From the NCBI RefSeq assembly GCF_010500915.1, contig NZ_JAAAWP010000005.1, forward strand, positions 1 to 64,000: a stretch of 64,000 nucleotides of DNA, written 5' to 3'. Of the stretch, positions 16,660-24,788 are shown piece by piece (positions within the stretch are counted from its first letter, which is position 1; each line of letters starts with the position of its first letter). The DNA comes from Alteromonas hispanica (GTDB lineage: Bacteria; Pseudomonadota; Gammaproteobacteria; Enterobacterales; Alteromonadaceae). The notes beneath the pieces are model-generated. The model was not told where the DNA came from, ran no database searches, and saw only the letters and a list, made by a program, of their open reading frames with translations. The translations under genes were made by a program, and so were the position numbers.

Positions 16660-16671
16660 TTTGCATGCAAA
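16660..16671. promoter_or_regulatory. OhrR operator candidate 1 (perfect palindrome)
   Basis: TTTGCATGCAAA is a perfect 12-bp palindrome, embedded in ACTTTGCATGCAAAATA. The same 16-18 base context recurs 48 bases downstream with a single change, between the divergent ohr and ohrR genes. The sequence differs from the AT-rich TACAATT-type OhrR boxes of other genera. Confidence 0.7.
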
Positions 16672-16690
16672 ATAAAATAACACTATGACG

Positions 16691-16705
16691 ACTTGATAAT
16701 CAAGT
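16691..16705. promoter_or_regulatory. Inverted repeat between the two OhrR sites
   Basis: ACTTGAT-A-ATCAAGT has perfect 7-bp arms around a single central base. It lies exactly between the two TTTGCAT palindromes. It may bind a second regulator, or just be part of overlapping promoters. Confidence 0.45.
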
Positions 16706-16707
16706 AC

Positions 16708-16719
16708 TTTGCATACAAA
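16708..16719. promoter_or_regulatory. OhrR operator candidate 2
   Basis: TTTGCATACAAA is the same palindrome with one mismatch, in the context TACTTTGCATACAAAATA. It lies 29 bases upstream of the ohrR start, a position suited to autorepression. Confidence 0.65.
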
Positions 16720-16748
16720 ATATAAAAATTAAATGAGGAGTTTTGGTC

Positions 16749-17189
16749 GTGTCTGAATTATTGAAGTTAGAAAATCAACTTTGTCATCGCTTTTACACGC
16801 TGTCTAATGCGTTTACGCGTGCTTATCGACCACTGCTGCGAGAACTCGATATTACCTACCCGCAATATGTAACACTAATGGCGCTATGGGAAACCAATAA
16901 CATCACAATTGCCGAGTTACTAGAGCGCACGGCTATCGACGGCGGTGCTATGACGCTTATTCTGAAGAAGCTTGAGGATAAGCAGTTTCTTAGTATTAAA
17001 AAAGATGAAAGCGACAAACGGGTTAAACGTGTGGTGCTCACCTCTAAAGGAATAGAGCAAAAACAAGTTGCTGAAAACGTACCCAAGCAAATGCTTTGCA
17101 AGTTACAAGGTATGAGTCAAGAGGAGAGTATTCAGCTACGTCATTTATTAGATAAACTGAGTGGGTGTTTCGATAACAGCAGCGACTAG
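16749..17189 (+). CDS. ohrR: MarR-family organic-peroxide sensor OhrR
   Basis: The ~146-residue regulator has a MarR winged helix-turn-helix ('ITIAELLERTAIDGGAMTLILKKLEDKQFL', wing 'DKRVKRVVLT'). The single N-terminal sensing Cys at residue 12 (QLCHRFYTLSN) aligns with the peroxide-reactive Cys of OhrR. Oxidation of that Cys releases DNA and derepresses ohr. I chose the GTG at 16749 because GAGGAG (16735-16740) lies eight bases upstream; a TTG at 16743 is only two bases from it. A second Cys is present near the C-terminus, and another at ~114, so it could be the two-Cys type. Confidence 0.92.
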   Translation: MSELLKLENQLCHRFYTLSNAFTRAYRPLLRELDITYPQYVTLMALWETNNITIAELLERTAIDGGAMTLILKKLEDKQFLSIKKDESDKRVKRVVLTSKGIEQKQVAENVPKQMLCKLQGMSQEESIQLRHLLDKLSGCFDNSSD

Positions 17190-17259
17190 AGAGAAGCAAA
17201 ACTCCTGTCCTCGCCGCTCGCTGTTATTCAATAACTAGAATTCAATGGAAAATAAAAGC

Positions 17260-17634
17260 TTAGCGTGCGGATGCATAATTAACGGCAGTCGCATCAGATT
17301 CTTGTGCATATTGCGTTAGGTGATGAGCTAACATATTTTCTACACGCTCTAACATTTGATCGCGCTTATAGTCCCAACCACGCTTATCGGCTTGTTTTGC
17401 TTGCGCAATGTAGTAATCCATACGGCTTTTGCGTAAAAGGTGCGTTTTTTTACTTAGATCAAACTCGACTCTTGTGTATGTCTTCTCAATTTTCGTTATG
17501 TTTCCATGATAGGGCTTTGCCGTATCTTCGGCGGTAGCGCGACTAACAAATGTGTCTCCGTTACCTAAAACTCCCACCAATACAATTAGTAACGACACTA
17601 CAATTCCAGAAAAAAACCAACGTAAGAAAGACAT
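17260..17634 (-). CDS. Small membrane-anchored protein of unknown function
   Basis: The 124-residue product has one N-terminal hydrophobic segment (WFFSGIVVSLLIVLVGVL), acting as an anchor or uncleaved signal. About 95 mostly charged, helical residues follow (KKTHLLRKSRMDYYIAQAKQADKRGWDY) and are probably periplasmic. I do not recognise a domain. It is monocistronic, convergent with ohrR, with a long non-coding spacer upstream. Confidence 0.6.
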   Translation of the reverse strand: MSFLRWFFSGIVVSLLIVLVGVLGNGDTFVSRATAEDTAKPYHGNITKIEKTYTRVEFDLSKKTHLLRKSRMDYYIAQAKQADKRGWDYKRDQMLERVENMLAHHLTQYAQESDATAVNYASAR

Positions 17635-18082
17635 ATATTACTCCTTGGGTGCACTTTATCATTACCGTCCCGACAAACCCCTCGTCAGTAATGATGGTCA
17701 AAACAATCAAATCTACGTTTTCCGTTGCAGCTTTCGCACCAAAAATAAACCTTCATAAAATCAGCAACATAAATAAAAACACAGTATTACGAATTCATTT
17801 ATTGGAATTTTCTACACTCTACTCGGTAAATACGCGGTAAATACCCGCTTAAATGCATTAGCGCATTAAAGTGGCAGCTTTCACCAACAACAAATCAACC
17901 ACGCTTAATAATAAAAAGCGGTAACGTAAATATCGTTTTGTTAGGCTCCTTTTCTGCTATCATTCTATTTCAGCGAACAAGTGTTCTCTGAAGTCTTTTT
18001 CAACCATTCTTTGCAGTGTTCAAAAAGATTAAACGGTTTCTTTAATCACCAGAGAGGAACAAAGGGTTCGATAGGAGGATTA
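17635..18082. other. Spacer upstream of the hemolysin III gene
   Basis: No gene is supported here: the overlapping frames seen have no ribosome sites or family features. The one structure is a direct repeat CGGTAAATAC at 17824-17833 and 17835-17844, an 11-base period that could be a regulator-binding pair. The divergent promoters for both neighbours must lie here. Confidence 0.5.
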
Positions 18083-18739
18083 ATGTCAGCAGTAAAACAT
18101 CAAATAGAACGCATACCTGCTAGAGCATATTCAATAATAGAAGAGTGGCTTAATAGTGTAAGTCATGGTGTGGGTTTAGTGGCCGCTATTGTTGGCCTCA
18201 TATTTCTCCTCAATCGAGCAGACGATACCTTATCTCTCGTCACGGTTTCTATTTACGGCAGCACATTAATACTTATGTTCTTAAGCTCTACGCTTTATCA
18301 CGCAATATCTCATCACAAGGCCAAAGAGTGGCTAAAGCTGTTCGACCACAGTGCAATATACTTATTGATAGCAGGTACTTACACACCGCTCTTATTGGTT
18401 TCTATTGGCGGCGTACTGGGCATTGTCATGACTACCCTAATATGGGCTCTAGCGTTTGCTGGTGTTGCGTTTAAGCTGGTTGCGCAACATCGTTTTCCTA
18501 AGGTGTCGGTAATGACATACTTGCTTATGGGCTGGATAGCAATTGGCCTTATTTACCCACTTTACGTAGCCTTACCGGGTGCAGGGCTTTGGCTACTCGT
18601 AGCAGGAGGGCTTTGTTTCAGCGTGGGTGTCTGTTTTTATGTGGCGAAAAAGGTAAAATACACCCATGCAATATGGCATGTATTCGTAATTGGCGGGTGC
18701 GGTTGCCATTACTTTTCAATTTATTACTTTGTGGTGTAA
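18083..18739 (+). CDS. Hemolysin III / YqfA family (PAQR-type) membrane protein
   Basis: The 218-residue protein has seven hydrophobic segments and the family motifs: an N-terminal E-E-W-L-N-S-V-S-H-G-V-G segment, 'SSTLYHAISH' and 'LFDHSAIYLLIAGTYTP', then a C-terminal 'THAIWHVFVIGGCGCHY'. The Ser, Asp and His residues of these motifs form the metal site of PAQR proteins. AGGAGG seven bases upstream fixes the ATG at 18083, so the upstream in-frame extension to 17981 is not used. The biological role of bacterial members is unclear; the 'hemolysin' label comes from one Bacillus protein. The phosphatase-like gene starts next to or inside its end. Confidence 0.88.
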   Translation: MSAVKHQIERIPARAYSIIEEWLNSVSHGVGLVAAIVGLIFLLNRADDTLSLVTVSIYGSTLILMFLSSTLYHAISHHKAKEWLKLFDHSAIYLLIAGTYTPLLLVSIGGVLGIVMTTLIWALAFAGVAFKLVAQHRFPKVSVMTYLLMGWIAIGLIYPLYVALPGAGLWLLVAGGLCFSVGVCFYVAKKVKYTHAIWHVFVIGGCGCHYFSIYYFVV

Positions 18740-18747
18740 CACGCGCT

Positions 18748-19266
18748 GTGACTAAAAATGAGTTTGCAAACGGCATTGAGGACAACGTCCCTCAGGCAAT
18801 AGCTTGGTTTTCGCTAAAAGCAGGAAAAATATGCTTGGGTAAAAAACCTATAGCGAATGCATACGACAAACTGAAAATGCTAGGTGTAACTCACATTGCT
18901 ACCGTTCAAACCGGTGAGGAAAATGCCCCGGAAGTGCGCGATGCTGCGTTAAATAGCGGGCTAGAGTGGCTTTGGGTACCGTATTCTCACCCTTCTTCAC
19001 CGTCGCTTACCGATGATGTTTACCTTCACCAGTATCTCAACGAGCTGTCAAAAATGCTTTCTGAAGGTGCGAACATATATCTGCATTGCGACGGCTCTCA
19101 ACATCGCTGCAGCCTTTTGTTTTACGCATTGTGCCACTACTTAGGAATTCCCTCAAACAGCGCTTATAACGCATTACATAGCTTTGGGAGAAATGCCGCA
19201 AATGGACTGTCTCGAGCTGAACTTACATGGGCAGCAAAGCTTGGCCATGCTGCCCCTAAGCTATAA
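18748..19266 (+). CDS. Dual-specificity-phosphatase-like protein (CX5R loop)
   Basis: With a GTG start at 18748 the protein has 172 residues. It holds a cysteine-phosphatase P-loop HCDGSQHR, with Cys114 and Arg120 spaced exactly CX5R. The preceding strand (EGANIYLHC) and the upstream segment 'LKMLGVTHIATVQTGEEN' resemble the opening of dual-specificity phosphatases. A candidate general-acid Asp lies in 'SLTDDVYLH' (residues ~89-90). No ribosome site is obvious. A longer frame begins at ATG 18673 inside the hemolysin III gene and would add a hydrophobic N-terminus, but its out-of-frame overlap makes it doubtful. The gene is eight bases after the hemolysin III stop, so co-transcription is likely. 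The substrate is unknown. Confidence 0.65.
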   Translation: MTKNEFANGIEDNVPQAIAWFSLKAGKICLGKKPIANAYDKLKMLGVTHIATVQTGEENAPEVRDAALNSGLEWLWVPYSHPSSPSLTDDVYLHQYLNELSKMLSEGANIYLHCDGSQHRCSLLFYALCHYLGIPSNSAYNALHSFGRNAANGLSRAELTWAAKLGHAAPKL

Positions 19267-19420
19267 TTTTCACACTGATAAAGCGCACTGCAATATTGCT
19301 ACTCACAAGGGCGTGCTGCTTGCTGTTTAATCAAAAAAGCAACACGTCCTGATGCAAATACGGAGTTTTAAATAGCTTTCTTACAAGTATAAGCGCAAGG
19401 CTTATGGCTTTACGCGAATG

Positions 19421-20335
19421 CTATTTAAGCGTTGGAACAGGCAGTAATGGAGAAACAATCTCGCCAATACGACGAAATAGCTGCATACGTGTAGTGCCTG
19501 ATCGCCATACTAACCCAATTTCTCTGAAGCCTTTTTCTTCCGCAGGAAAACTTTTAAGTCCAGTGTGTTCCAAAATTGACTGGTTAATAGCTAACTCTGG
19601 TAAAAAGGTATAGCCCATTTTACTGTTAGCCAGCTGAACCAATGTATAAAGACTGCTTGCTGCAACACTGCTAATTTGGTCGCGATGCTGAAGATTACAT
19701 GCACTAACCGCATGGTCGGTCATACAATGCTCTTGCTGAAGAAGAAAAATACTCTTCTTAGGAAGCGACGAAATGTCCACCGGATTTGGTAAAGCAGGCA
19801 TCATATCTTCGTGCGCTATAAGGTGGAAAGGATCGTGACCAAGCACCATTTGCTTACATCCGGGTGTATCCATTGGAAGTGCAAGAATAAGTAAATCTAA
19901 CCTTCCATCGGTAAGCTGCTGTAAAAGCTTTTCCGTGGTGTCTTCCTGCATTTCTAAATTAATGTCGGGAAGAAACGCCTTAAACGCTCCCATCATGCCT
20001 TCAAACAAAAACGGTGCAATGGTAGGAATAACACCTAACTTAAGCGTACCGCGCTGCCAGTTACCTGCATTTTGCGCGTATTCTACTAGTTCTCCAGCTT
20101 CCTGTAGCAGCACTTTGCTGCGCTCTACAATATCTATACCTAGTGATGTAAACACAAAGGTTTTGTGCTCTCTTTCTAGTAACTGGCTACCAAAGTGCTC
20201 TTCGAGATTTTGAATCGCCGTACTTAGAGTTGATTGGCTAACGTTGCAACGCTGGGCTGCTCGGTGAAAATGTTGTTCCTGATGCAGTGTGACAAGGTAG
20301 TGTAAATGTTTAAGATTTGGCCACTTCATGATCAT
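19421..20335 (-). CDS. oxyR: OxyR, LysR-type peroxide-responsive regulator
   Basis: The 304-residue protein has an N-terminal LysR winged helix ('HFHRAAQRCNVSQSTLSTAIQNLEEHFG') and a periplasmic-binding-like effector domain. The redox pair Cys204 and Cys213 (HCMTDHAVSAC) has the same 9-residue spacing as E. coli OxyR Cys199/Cys208. Peroxide forms a disulfide between them and switches the factor to its activating form. It is divergent from uspE, and the shared spacer carries repeated AGATT/AATCT inverted elements that may be its own operator. Confidence 0.93.
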   Translation of the reverse strand: MIMKWPNLKHLHYLVTLHQEQHFHRAAQRCNVSQSTLSTAIQNLEEHFGSQLLEREHKTFVFTSLGIDIVERSKVLLQEAGELVEYAQNAGNWQRGTLKLGVIPTIAPFLFEGMMGAFKAFLPDINLEMQEDTTEKLLQQLTDGRLDLLILALPMDTPGCKQMVLGHDPFHLIAHEDMMPALPNPVDISSLPKKSIFLLQQEHCMTDHAVSACNLQHRDQISSVAASSLYTLVQLANSKMGYTFLPELAINQSILEHTGLKSFPAEEKGFREIGLVWRSGTTRMQLFRRIGEIVSPLLPVPTLK

Positions 20336-20342
20336 CTCATAA

Positions 20343-20381
20343 TAGATTGATAATATACTTTCTAATCTAGCATAAAGATTA
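20343..20381. promoter_or_regulatory. Inverted AGATT/AATCT elements, candidate OxyR autoregulatory site
   Basis: TAGATT (20343-20348), TAATCTA (20363-20369) and AGATTA (20376-20381) form two overlapping perfect 6-bp inverted repeats just upstream of oxyR. LysR-type factors bind multi-part sites next to their own promoter. The match to the E. coli OxyR consensus is only partial. Confidence 0.4.
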
Positions 20382-20531
20382 ACTTATCACACACCCAAAC
20401 CTTTCAACTGCAACAAAAAGTTCTTAAACCTTTTGTGGCACAGCAGGCATTCTGAGACTAGGATTATGGTGTGTTGCCACTTTTTAAAACATTGGAATTT
20501 GCACGGCAGCAACAGTGCTAACGAGGCTACT

Positions 20532-21500
20532 ATGAAAGGACATTATAAGAATATTCTTTGCGTACTCAGTGACTCTCATCGCCAGGATGAGACTGTGGCG
20601 CAAGCAATTCATATTGCGAAAACCCATCAGGCTGAAATTACTATCATGCTTGCGCTAGAAGCCCTTCCCCCTAACGCCAACATGGTAATGGAATCTTTTT
20701 CGTATATAGAATCGCAACAGAACATGGAAACTCAAGCACAGCAATGGTTAAGCGAGCAGTCGAAAAGCTGGAGTCAGCAGTACCCAGTGAACACTGCGGT
20801 CGCTATAGGCGACCCATTGATCAATGTTGTTAGTCGTGTGGTGAACCATGATGTCGATCTTGTTATAAAACGCGCTGAAGAAAGCTTTTTAGACAGACTT
20901 TTTGGCAGCCTAGATATGCGCTTGCTGCGCAAATGCCCATGTCCTGTTTGGATAGTGGACCGCAAACCAAAAAGCCAATACAAAAACGTGGTGGCCGCCC
21001 TAGACTTGAATTACCACTACCCTGAACATGAAGCCGAGGTAAGGCGAGAACTCAACCGCGATGTATTGCGCCATGCAAGTCAAATTGCTCTCCTAGAATT
21101 CGCTCAGCTACACGTACTTCATGTATTCGACGCTATTCCAGAGAATATGACGAGAGATGGTTTTGTTACTGTAGATAACGAAAATATGGAAGACAATGTC
21201 GCCTCTTTTTTTGCCGAGCGTGATGCAGAGCTAACTCGACTGCTTGACGAACTAGAGAGTGACCTTGATGACCATGTTCTTGAATATTTAAAACCGCAAA
21301 AACATATTGTTCACGGCCACCCTAGACGTGATATCGCAGCCACTTCAACATCTGTTAACGCCGACGTGGTCGTTATGGGTACAGTGGCGCGCGTAGGCAT
21401 TCCGGGCTTTATAATCGGTAATACAGCCGAAGAAACTATGCATCAGCTTCAGTGTGCTGTGGTAGGCATAAAGCCGGCGGGATTTAAAACCCCCGTGTAA
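20532..21500 (+). CDS. uspE: Tandem universal stress protein (UspE-like)
   Basis: The 322-residue product contains two Usp domains in tandem (about 1-150 and 155-320), the UspE layout. The second ends with the ATP-binding-type motif region 'DVVVMGTVARVGIPGFIIGNTAEETM', typical of nucleotide-binding Usp folds. It is cytosolic and linked in E. coli to stress survival, motility and adhesion. I chose the ATG at 20532 (weak GAGG upstream), because the Usp fold starts at once with HYKNILCVL. The longer frame from 20433 adds residues without homology. Confidence 0.88.
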   Translation: MKGHYKNILCVLSDSHRQDETVAQAIHIAKTHQAEITIMLALEALPPNANMVMESFSYIESQQNMETQAQQWLSEQSKSWSQQYPVNTAVAIGDPLINVVSRVVNHDVDLVIKRAEESFLDRLFGSLDMRLLRKCPCPVWIVDRKPKSQYKNVVAALDLNYHYPEHEAEVRRELNRDVLRHASQIALLEFAQLHVLHVFDAIPENMTRDGFVTVDNENMEDNVASFFAERDAELTRLLDELESDLDDHVLEYLKPQKHIVHGHPRRDIAATSTSVNADVVVMGTVARVGIPGFIIGNTAEETMHQLQCAVVGIKPAGFKTPV

Positions 21501-21513
21501 AAGGTTTTTCTAG

Positions 21514-21581
21514 GACCAAAAACAGAAAAGCCACGTTGTTGTAGACTACTAAAGCAACCAACATCAACGCGGCTCTTGGTC
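21514..21581. terminator. Long interrupted hairpin, terminator for pit and uspE
   Basis: An outer GACCAA/TTGGTC pair (21514, 21576) encloses AGCCACGTTG (21529-21538), which pairs with CAACGCGGCT (21565-21574) with one mismatch (a G-U pair in the minus-strand RNA). On the minus strand a T-rich tail follows the inner stem. It lies between the convergent uspE and pit genes. Confidence 0.6.
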
Positions 21582-21598
21582 TCATTAAGGCGCTTTTT

Positions 21599-22870
21599 CT
21601 AAGCTACGCCGAATGACGCCTTTAAGATATAGAAGAATATAATTGAGAGCACGGCACCTGCGGGTAAGGTAACAATCCAAGAAACAACAATGTTTCTTAC
21701 AATACCTAGGTTTAACGCAGACACACCTCTTGCTAAGCCAACACCCAGTACGGCACCGACAAGAGTTTGCGTAGTAGATATAGGCAGACCCGTGCCTGAG
21801 GCAATAACAACCGTACAGGCCGCGGCTAATTCTGCCGCAAAACCTCGACTAGGAGTAAGATGCGTAATGCCTTGACCGATGGTTTTTATGACTCGATGAC
21901 CAAATAATGCCAAACCGGCAACAATGCCTAAACCGCCCAGTGGCAAGATCCACACGGCTAGTTTTGCATTAGCATTTATTTCGCCGCCACTGCTTACTAC
22001 ACTGACAACCGCAGCTAACGGACCAATAGCGTTTGCAACGTCATTAGAGCCGTGTGCAAATGCCATACAGCAAGCCGTTACTACCATAAGTAACGCAAAT
22101 ACTTTTTCAACATTAGCAGCCTGTAAATCTGCATCTTCAGAACCGCTGAATTTCATGCGGCCAATAAACCATTTACCAACAATACCTAGCGCAACAGCAA
22201 TAGCCACAGCCAGTAAGTAACCGTTTACAGCACTCATCTCAAGACCAACGTGCTTGAGGCCTTTTTTGATGGTAACAAGAGACATAACAAAACCGGCCAA
22301 CGCCATGTAGAACGGAACGTAACGCTTTGCACTCTCAAAGGGTGAAGATGTTTGAAAAATAAGCTTATGAGCACTCATAAAGATGAGATAAGCAATAACA
22401 CCAGAAATCGCGGGGGTTACCACCCAGCTACCAACAATACCGCCGACTTTACCCCACGCTACGGCATCCATACTGACACCCGTCGCGGTAAAACCGATAA
22501 TTGCACCGATAATAGAATGCGTTGTCGATACCGGCCAACCTAACCATGAAGCTACCGCTAACCAAATGCCGGCAGCTAAAAGCGAGGCAATCATGCCTAA
22601 CACCAACAATTCAGGTATGTCAGTGAAGTAACTTGAGTCGATTATGCCTTTACGAATCGTAGAGGTAACTTCCCCTCCAGCTAGGTATGCCCCAGCAAAC
22701 TCAAAAATCATCGCAATGAAAATTGCTTGTTTTATCGTTAATGCTTTTGACCCTACAGATGCTCCCATAGCATTGGCAACATCATTCGCTCCAATTCCCC
22801 ACGCCATGACGAAACCTACGCCACCGGCAAGAAGAATTAAAATCAGGCCATAACTTTCAAAAAAATCCAC
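21599..22870 (-). CDS. pit: Low-affinity inorganic phosphate transporter (PiT family)
   Basis: The 423-residue integral membrane protein has the duplicated PiT signature: GANDVANAMGASVGSKAL in the N-terminal half (~residues 27-44) and GSNDVANAIGPLAAV in the C-terminal half (~275-290), with about ten TM helices. PiT carriers import metal-phosphate complexes using proton or sodium gradients. It lies downstream of phoU on the same strand but across a 326-base gap, so it probably has its own promoter. Its leader carries two hairpins. Together with the Pst genes it gives the cell both low- and high-affinity phosphate uptake from one locus. Confidence 0.93.
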   Translation of the reverse strand: MDFFESYGLILILLAGGVGFVMAWGIGANDVANAMGASVGSKALTIKQAIFIAMIFEFAGAYLAGGEVTSTIRKGIIDSSYFTDIPELLVLGMIASLLAAGIWLAVASWLGWPVSTTHSIIGAIIGFTATGVSMDAVAWGKVGGIVGSWVVTPAISGVIAYLIFMSAHKLIFQTSSPFESAKRYVPFYMALAGFVMSLVTIKKGLKHVGLEMSAVNGYLLAVAIAVALGIVGKWFIGRMKFSGSEDADLQAANVEKVFALLMVVTACCMAFAHGSNDVANAIGPLAAVVSVVSSGGEINANAKLAVWILPLGGLGIVAGLALFGHRVIKTIGQGITHLTPSRGFAAELAAACTVVIASGTGLPISTTQTLVGAVLGVGLARGVSALNLGIVRNIVVSWIVTLPAGAVLSIIFFYILKASFGVA

Positions 22871-23196
22871 GAATTATCGCTCCCGAGCTTTTGCGATTTG
22901 GGCTTCACGCTACATCACCGTGTAGCACTTTCTCTAGACCTACTTGGCTAGAGTGTGATGTTAAAGACAGGTTCTATAATGGCACAATGTTCGTTTTTTG
23001 CACGACCTGTCCTCGGCTCCGGCGCATGATAACGTAATCATCTTCGAAGCCATAGCGAAAATCATCGAATTTCTGCAAAAGTTTAAATCTGCGACGATAA
23101 TTCAAACAAATATTTCATTTTTGTGACAGAAAGATTTCAACCGGCACGCCAAGCCACGTCTCTCGGGCGCTTTGGCAATTTATCTAGTTGCTCGCT
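22871..23196. promoter_or_regulatory. Leader/promoter region of pit with two hairpins and a weak Pho-box-like element
   Basis: No gene is seen. Two short hairpins lie in the probable pit leader: GCTACA/TGTAGC (about 22909-22926) and CTCTAG/CTAGAG (about 22934-22955). On the minus strand, bases 23140-23123 read TTGAAAT-CTTT-CTGTCAC: the second half is a full Pho half-site but the first matches poorly. I regard the Pho box here as doubtful. Confidence 0.4.
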
Positions 23197-23913
23197 TTAG
23201 GTCAAATCTTCAATTTTTTGATGGATACTTTCAAGAGAAGTATGACGAACGTCGGTACCTCTGGTGAGATATACAACATACTCGCACACGTTTTTACATC
23301 TGTCCCCTATTCGCTCTAGAGAGCGCAACGCCCACAACACGTCCAACCAATCCTGCATATCTTCAGTAATTTTTTCCATTTCGTGAGTGGTGTAAGTAAT
23401 CAGTCGTTTATACTCACTGTCAATTTGGTTATCTTGACGATAAACCTCAAGGGCCGCTTCTTCATCTTGTCGGGCGAATGCATCAAAAGTACCTCGCATC
23501 ATATCGATAACACGCTCACCAATAAGTACCATGCTGCTTTTTATTGTGTCAGATGATGGCAATTTATTGCGGGTAACTAATTTGGCTATACGTTCAATCT
23601 CATCACCCATGCGTTCTATGTCAGTAATCGCCTTGGAGATCGTCATAATTAGGCGAAGATCACTTGCTGTGGGGTGGCGCTTCGCGATAATTCTTAAACA
23701 CTCTTCGTCAATTTGAATTTCCATTGAGTTTATTTTCAGGTCATTCAACACGACTTTTTCGGCAAGTGCGGCATGGTTGTGTTTAATGGCATAAAGCGTA
23801 TCCACCATCTGCTGCTCAACCTCTCCCCCCATCGTAAGCACAGAGTTACGTAAATTCTCTAACTCAACGTTAAAGGTAGCGGAGATGTGCGTATTAAGAG
23901 CAACTTGGCGCAT
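23197..23913 (-). CDS. phoU: PhoU, phosphate-signalling regulator
   Basis: The 238-residue all-helical protein is a duplicated PhoU domain, seen in the repeated motifs 'ITDIERMGDEIERIAK' (first half) and 'SLERIGDRCKNVCEYVVYL' (second half), whose acidic residues bind metal ions. It lines up with E. coli PhoU along its length (NTHISATFNVELENLR...). PhoU transmits the state of the Pst transporter to PhoR and curbs Pst uptake. It closes the pstC-pstA-pstB-phoU operon. Confidence 0.95.
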   Translation of the reverse strand: MRQVALNTHISATFNVELENLRNSVLTMGGEVEQQMVDTLYAIKHNHAALAEKVVLNDLKINSMEIQIDEECLRIIAKRHPTASDLRLIMTISKAITDIERMGDEIERIAKLVTRNKLPSSDTIKSSMVLIGERVIDMMRGTFDAFARQDEEAALEVYRQDNQIDSEYKRLITYTTHEMEKITEDMQDWLDVLWALRSLERIGDRCKNVCEYVVYLTRGTDVRHTSLESIHQKIEDLT

Positions 23914-23973
23914 TGTGATATAACCCCATCAAAAATTTCGAACAAACCCAATAAATATACTCTATCAAGCAGC

Positions 23974-24780
23974 CTAACCATACCGACCAGTTATGTAATC
24001 TTCGGTCTGCTTTTTCTCTGGCATGGTAAAAAGCGTGTCGCTGTCTGCATATTCTACCAACTTCCCCTGATGAAAAAATGCAGTGTAGTCGCTCACGCGT
24101 GCCGCCTGCTGCATGTTGTGCGTAACAATGACAATAGTGCACTGCTTTTTGAGCGACTCCATCAACTCTTCAATAAACAAGGTGGTAAGAGGGTCGAGCG
24201 CAGAGGTTGGCTCATCGAGCAACAATACCTTAGGTTTAAGCGACAGCGCCCGAGCAATCACCAAGCGCTGCTGCTGCCCTCCAGATAGCGTCATTGCAGG
24301 GTCGAAAAGTCTATCTTTTACTTCATCCCACAATGCCGCCTGCCTCAATGCTTTTTCTACCGCATCGTCAAGATGCCGCCGTACTTTTACGCCTTGCAGT
24401 TTAAGCCCGTAACACACATTTTCGTAAATGCTCATAGGAAAGGGGTTGGGCCGTTGAAACACCATGCCTACCTTGGCGCGAAGTCGAGATACATTAACCT
24501 TTTTACTGTTAATATTTTTACCATCTATGATTACCTCACCGTTATAAGAACAGCCGTCGTACAAGTCATTAAGTCGATTAAAACAATTGATTAGCGTCGA
24601 CTTCCCACAGCCGCTTTGTCCTATCAGCGCGGTTACCTTGTTTTCCGGAATACGCATGGTGATGTCTTTCAGCACATGTTTCTCGCCAAACCATAGGTTT
24701 AAGTCTTTTACCTCTACTGCGGTTTGCTCGCTAGTTAGCTCACTGACAGGCTTTATATTATTTTTAAACAGCGTAAGCAT
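23974..24780 (-). CDS. pstB: PstB, phosphate ABC transporter ATPase
   Basis: The 268-residue ATPase has Walker [11 protein letters not shown]-loop '[11 protein letters not shown]' (a PstB hallmark), signature [14 protein letters not shown] and Walker [13 protein letters not shown]. It energises high-affinity phosphate import with PstA and PstC at the inner membrane. It lies eight bases after pstA and 60 bases before phoU in one operon. Confidence 0.96.
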   Translation of the reverse strand: MLTLFKNNIKPVSELTSEQTAVEVKDLNLWFGEKHVLKDITMRIPENKVTALIGQSGCGKSTLINCFNRLNDLYDGCSYNGEVIIDGKNINSKKVNVSRLRAKVGMVFQRPNPFPMSIYENVCYGLKLQGVKVRRHLDDAVEKALRQAALWDEVKDRLFDPAMTLSGGQQQRLVIARALSLKPKVLLLDEPTSALDPLTTLFIEELMESLKKQCTIVIVTHNMQQAARVSDYTAFFHQGKLVEYADSDTLFTMPEKKQTEDYITGRYG

Positions 24781-24788
24781 GTTGACAT

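Noticed and set aside
17550..17840. Two overlapping plus-strand frames of 68 and 96 codons
   Set aside because: They overlap the small membrane-protein gene start and show no coding character or ribosome site.
18589..18747. N-terminal extension of the phosphatase-like protein inside the hemolysin III gene
   Set aside because: It would overlap hemolysin III out of frame for over 70 bases; the hydrophobic look of the ATG-18673 version probably mirrors the overlapping membrane-protein codons. Kept only as an alternative start.
19290..19345. Possible terminator after the phosphatase-like gene
   Set aside because: The GGCGTG/CACGTCC pairing is short and interrupted, so it is not listed as a feature.
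23123..23140. Pho box upstream of pit
   Set aside because: Only one half-site (CTGTCAC) matches; the other has 4 of 7 positions and lies about 250 bases from the gene.
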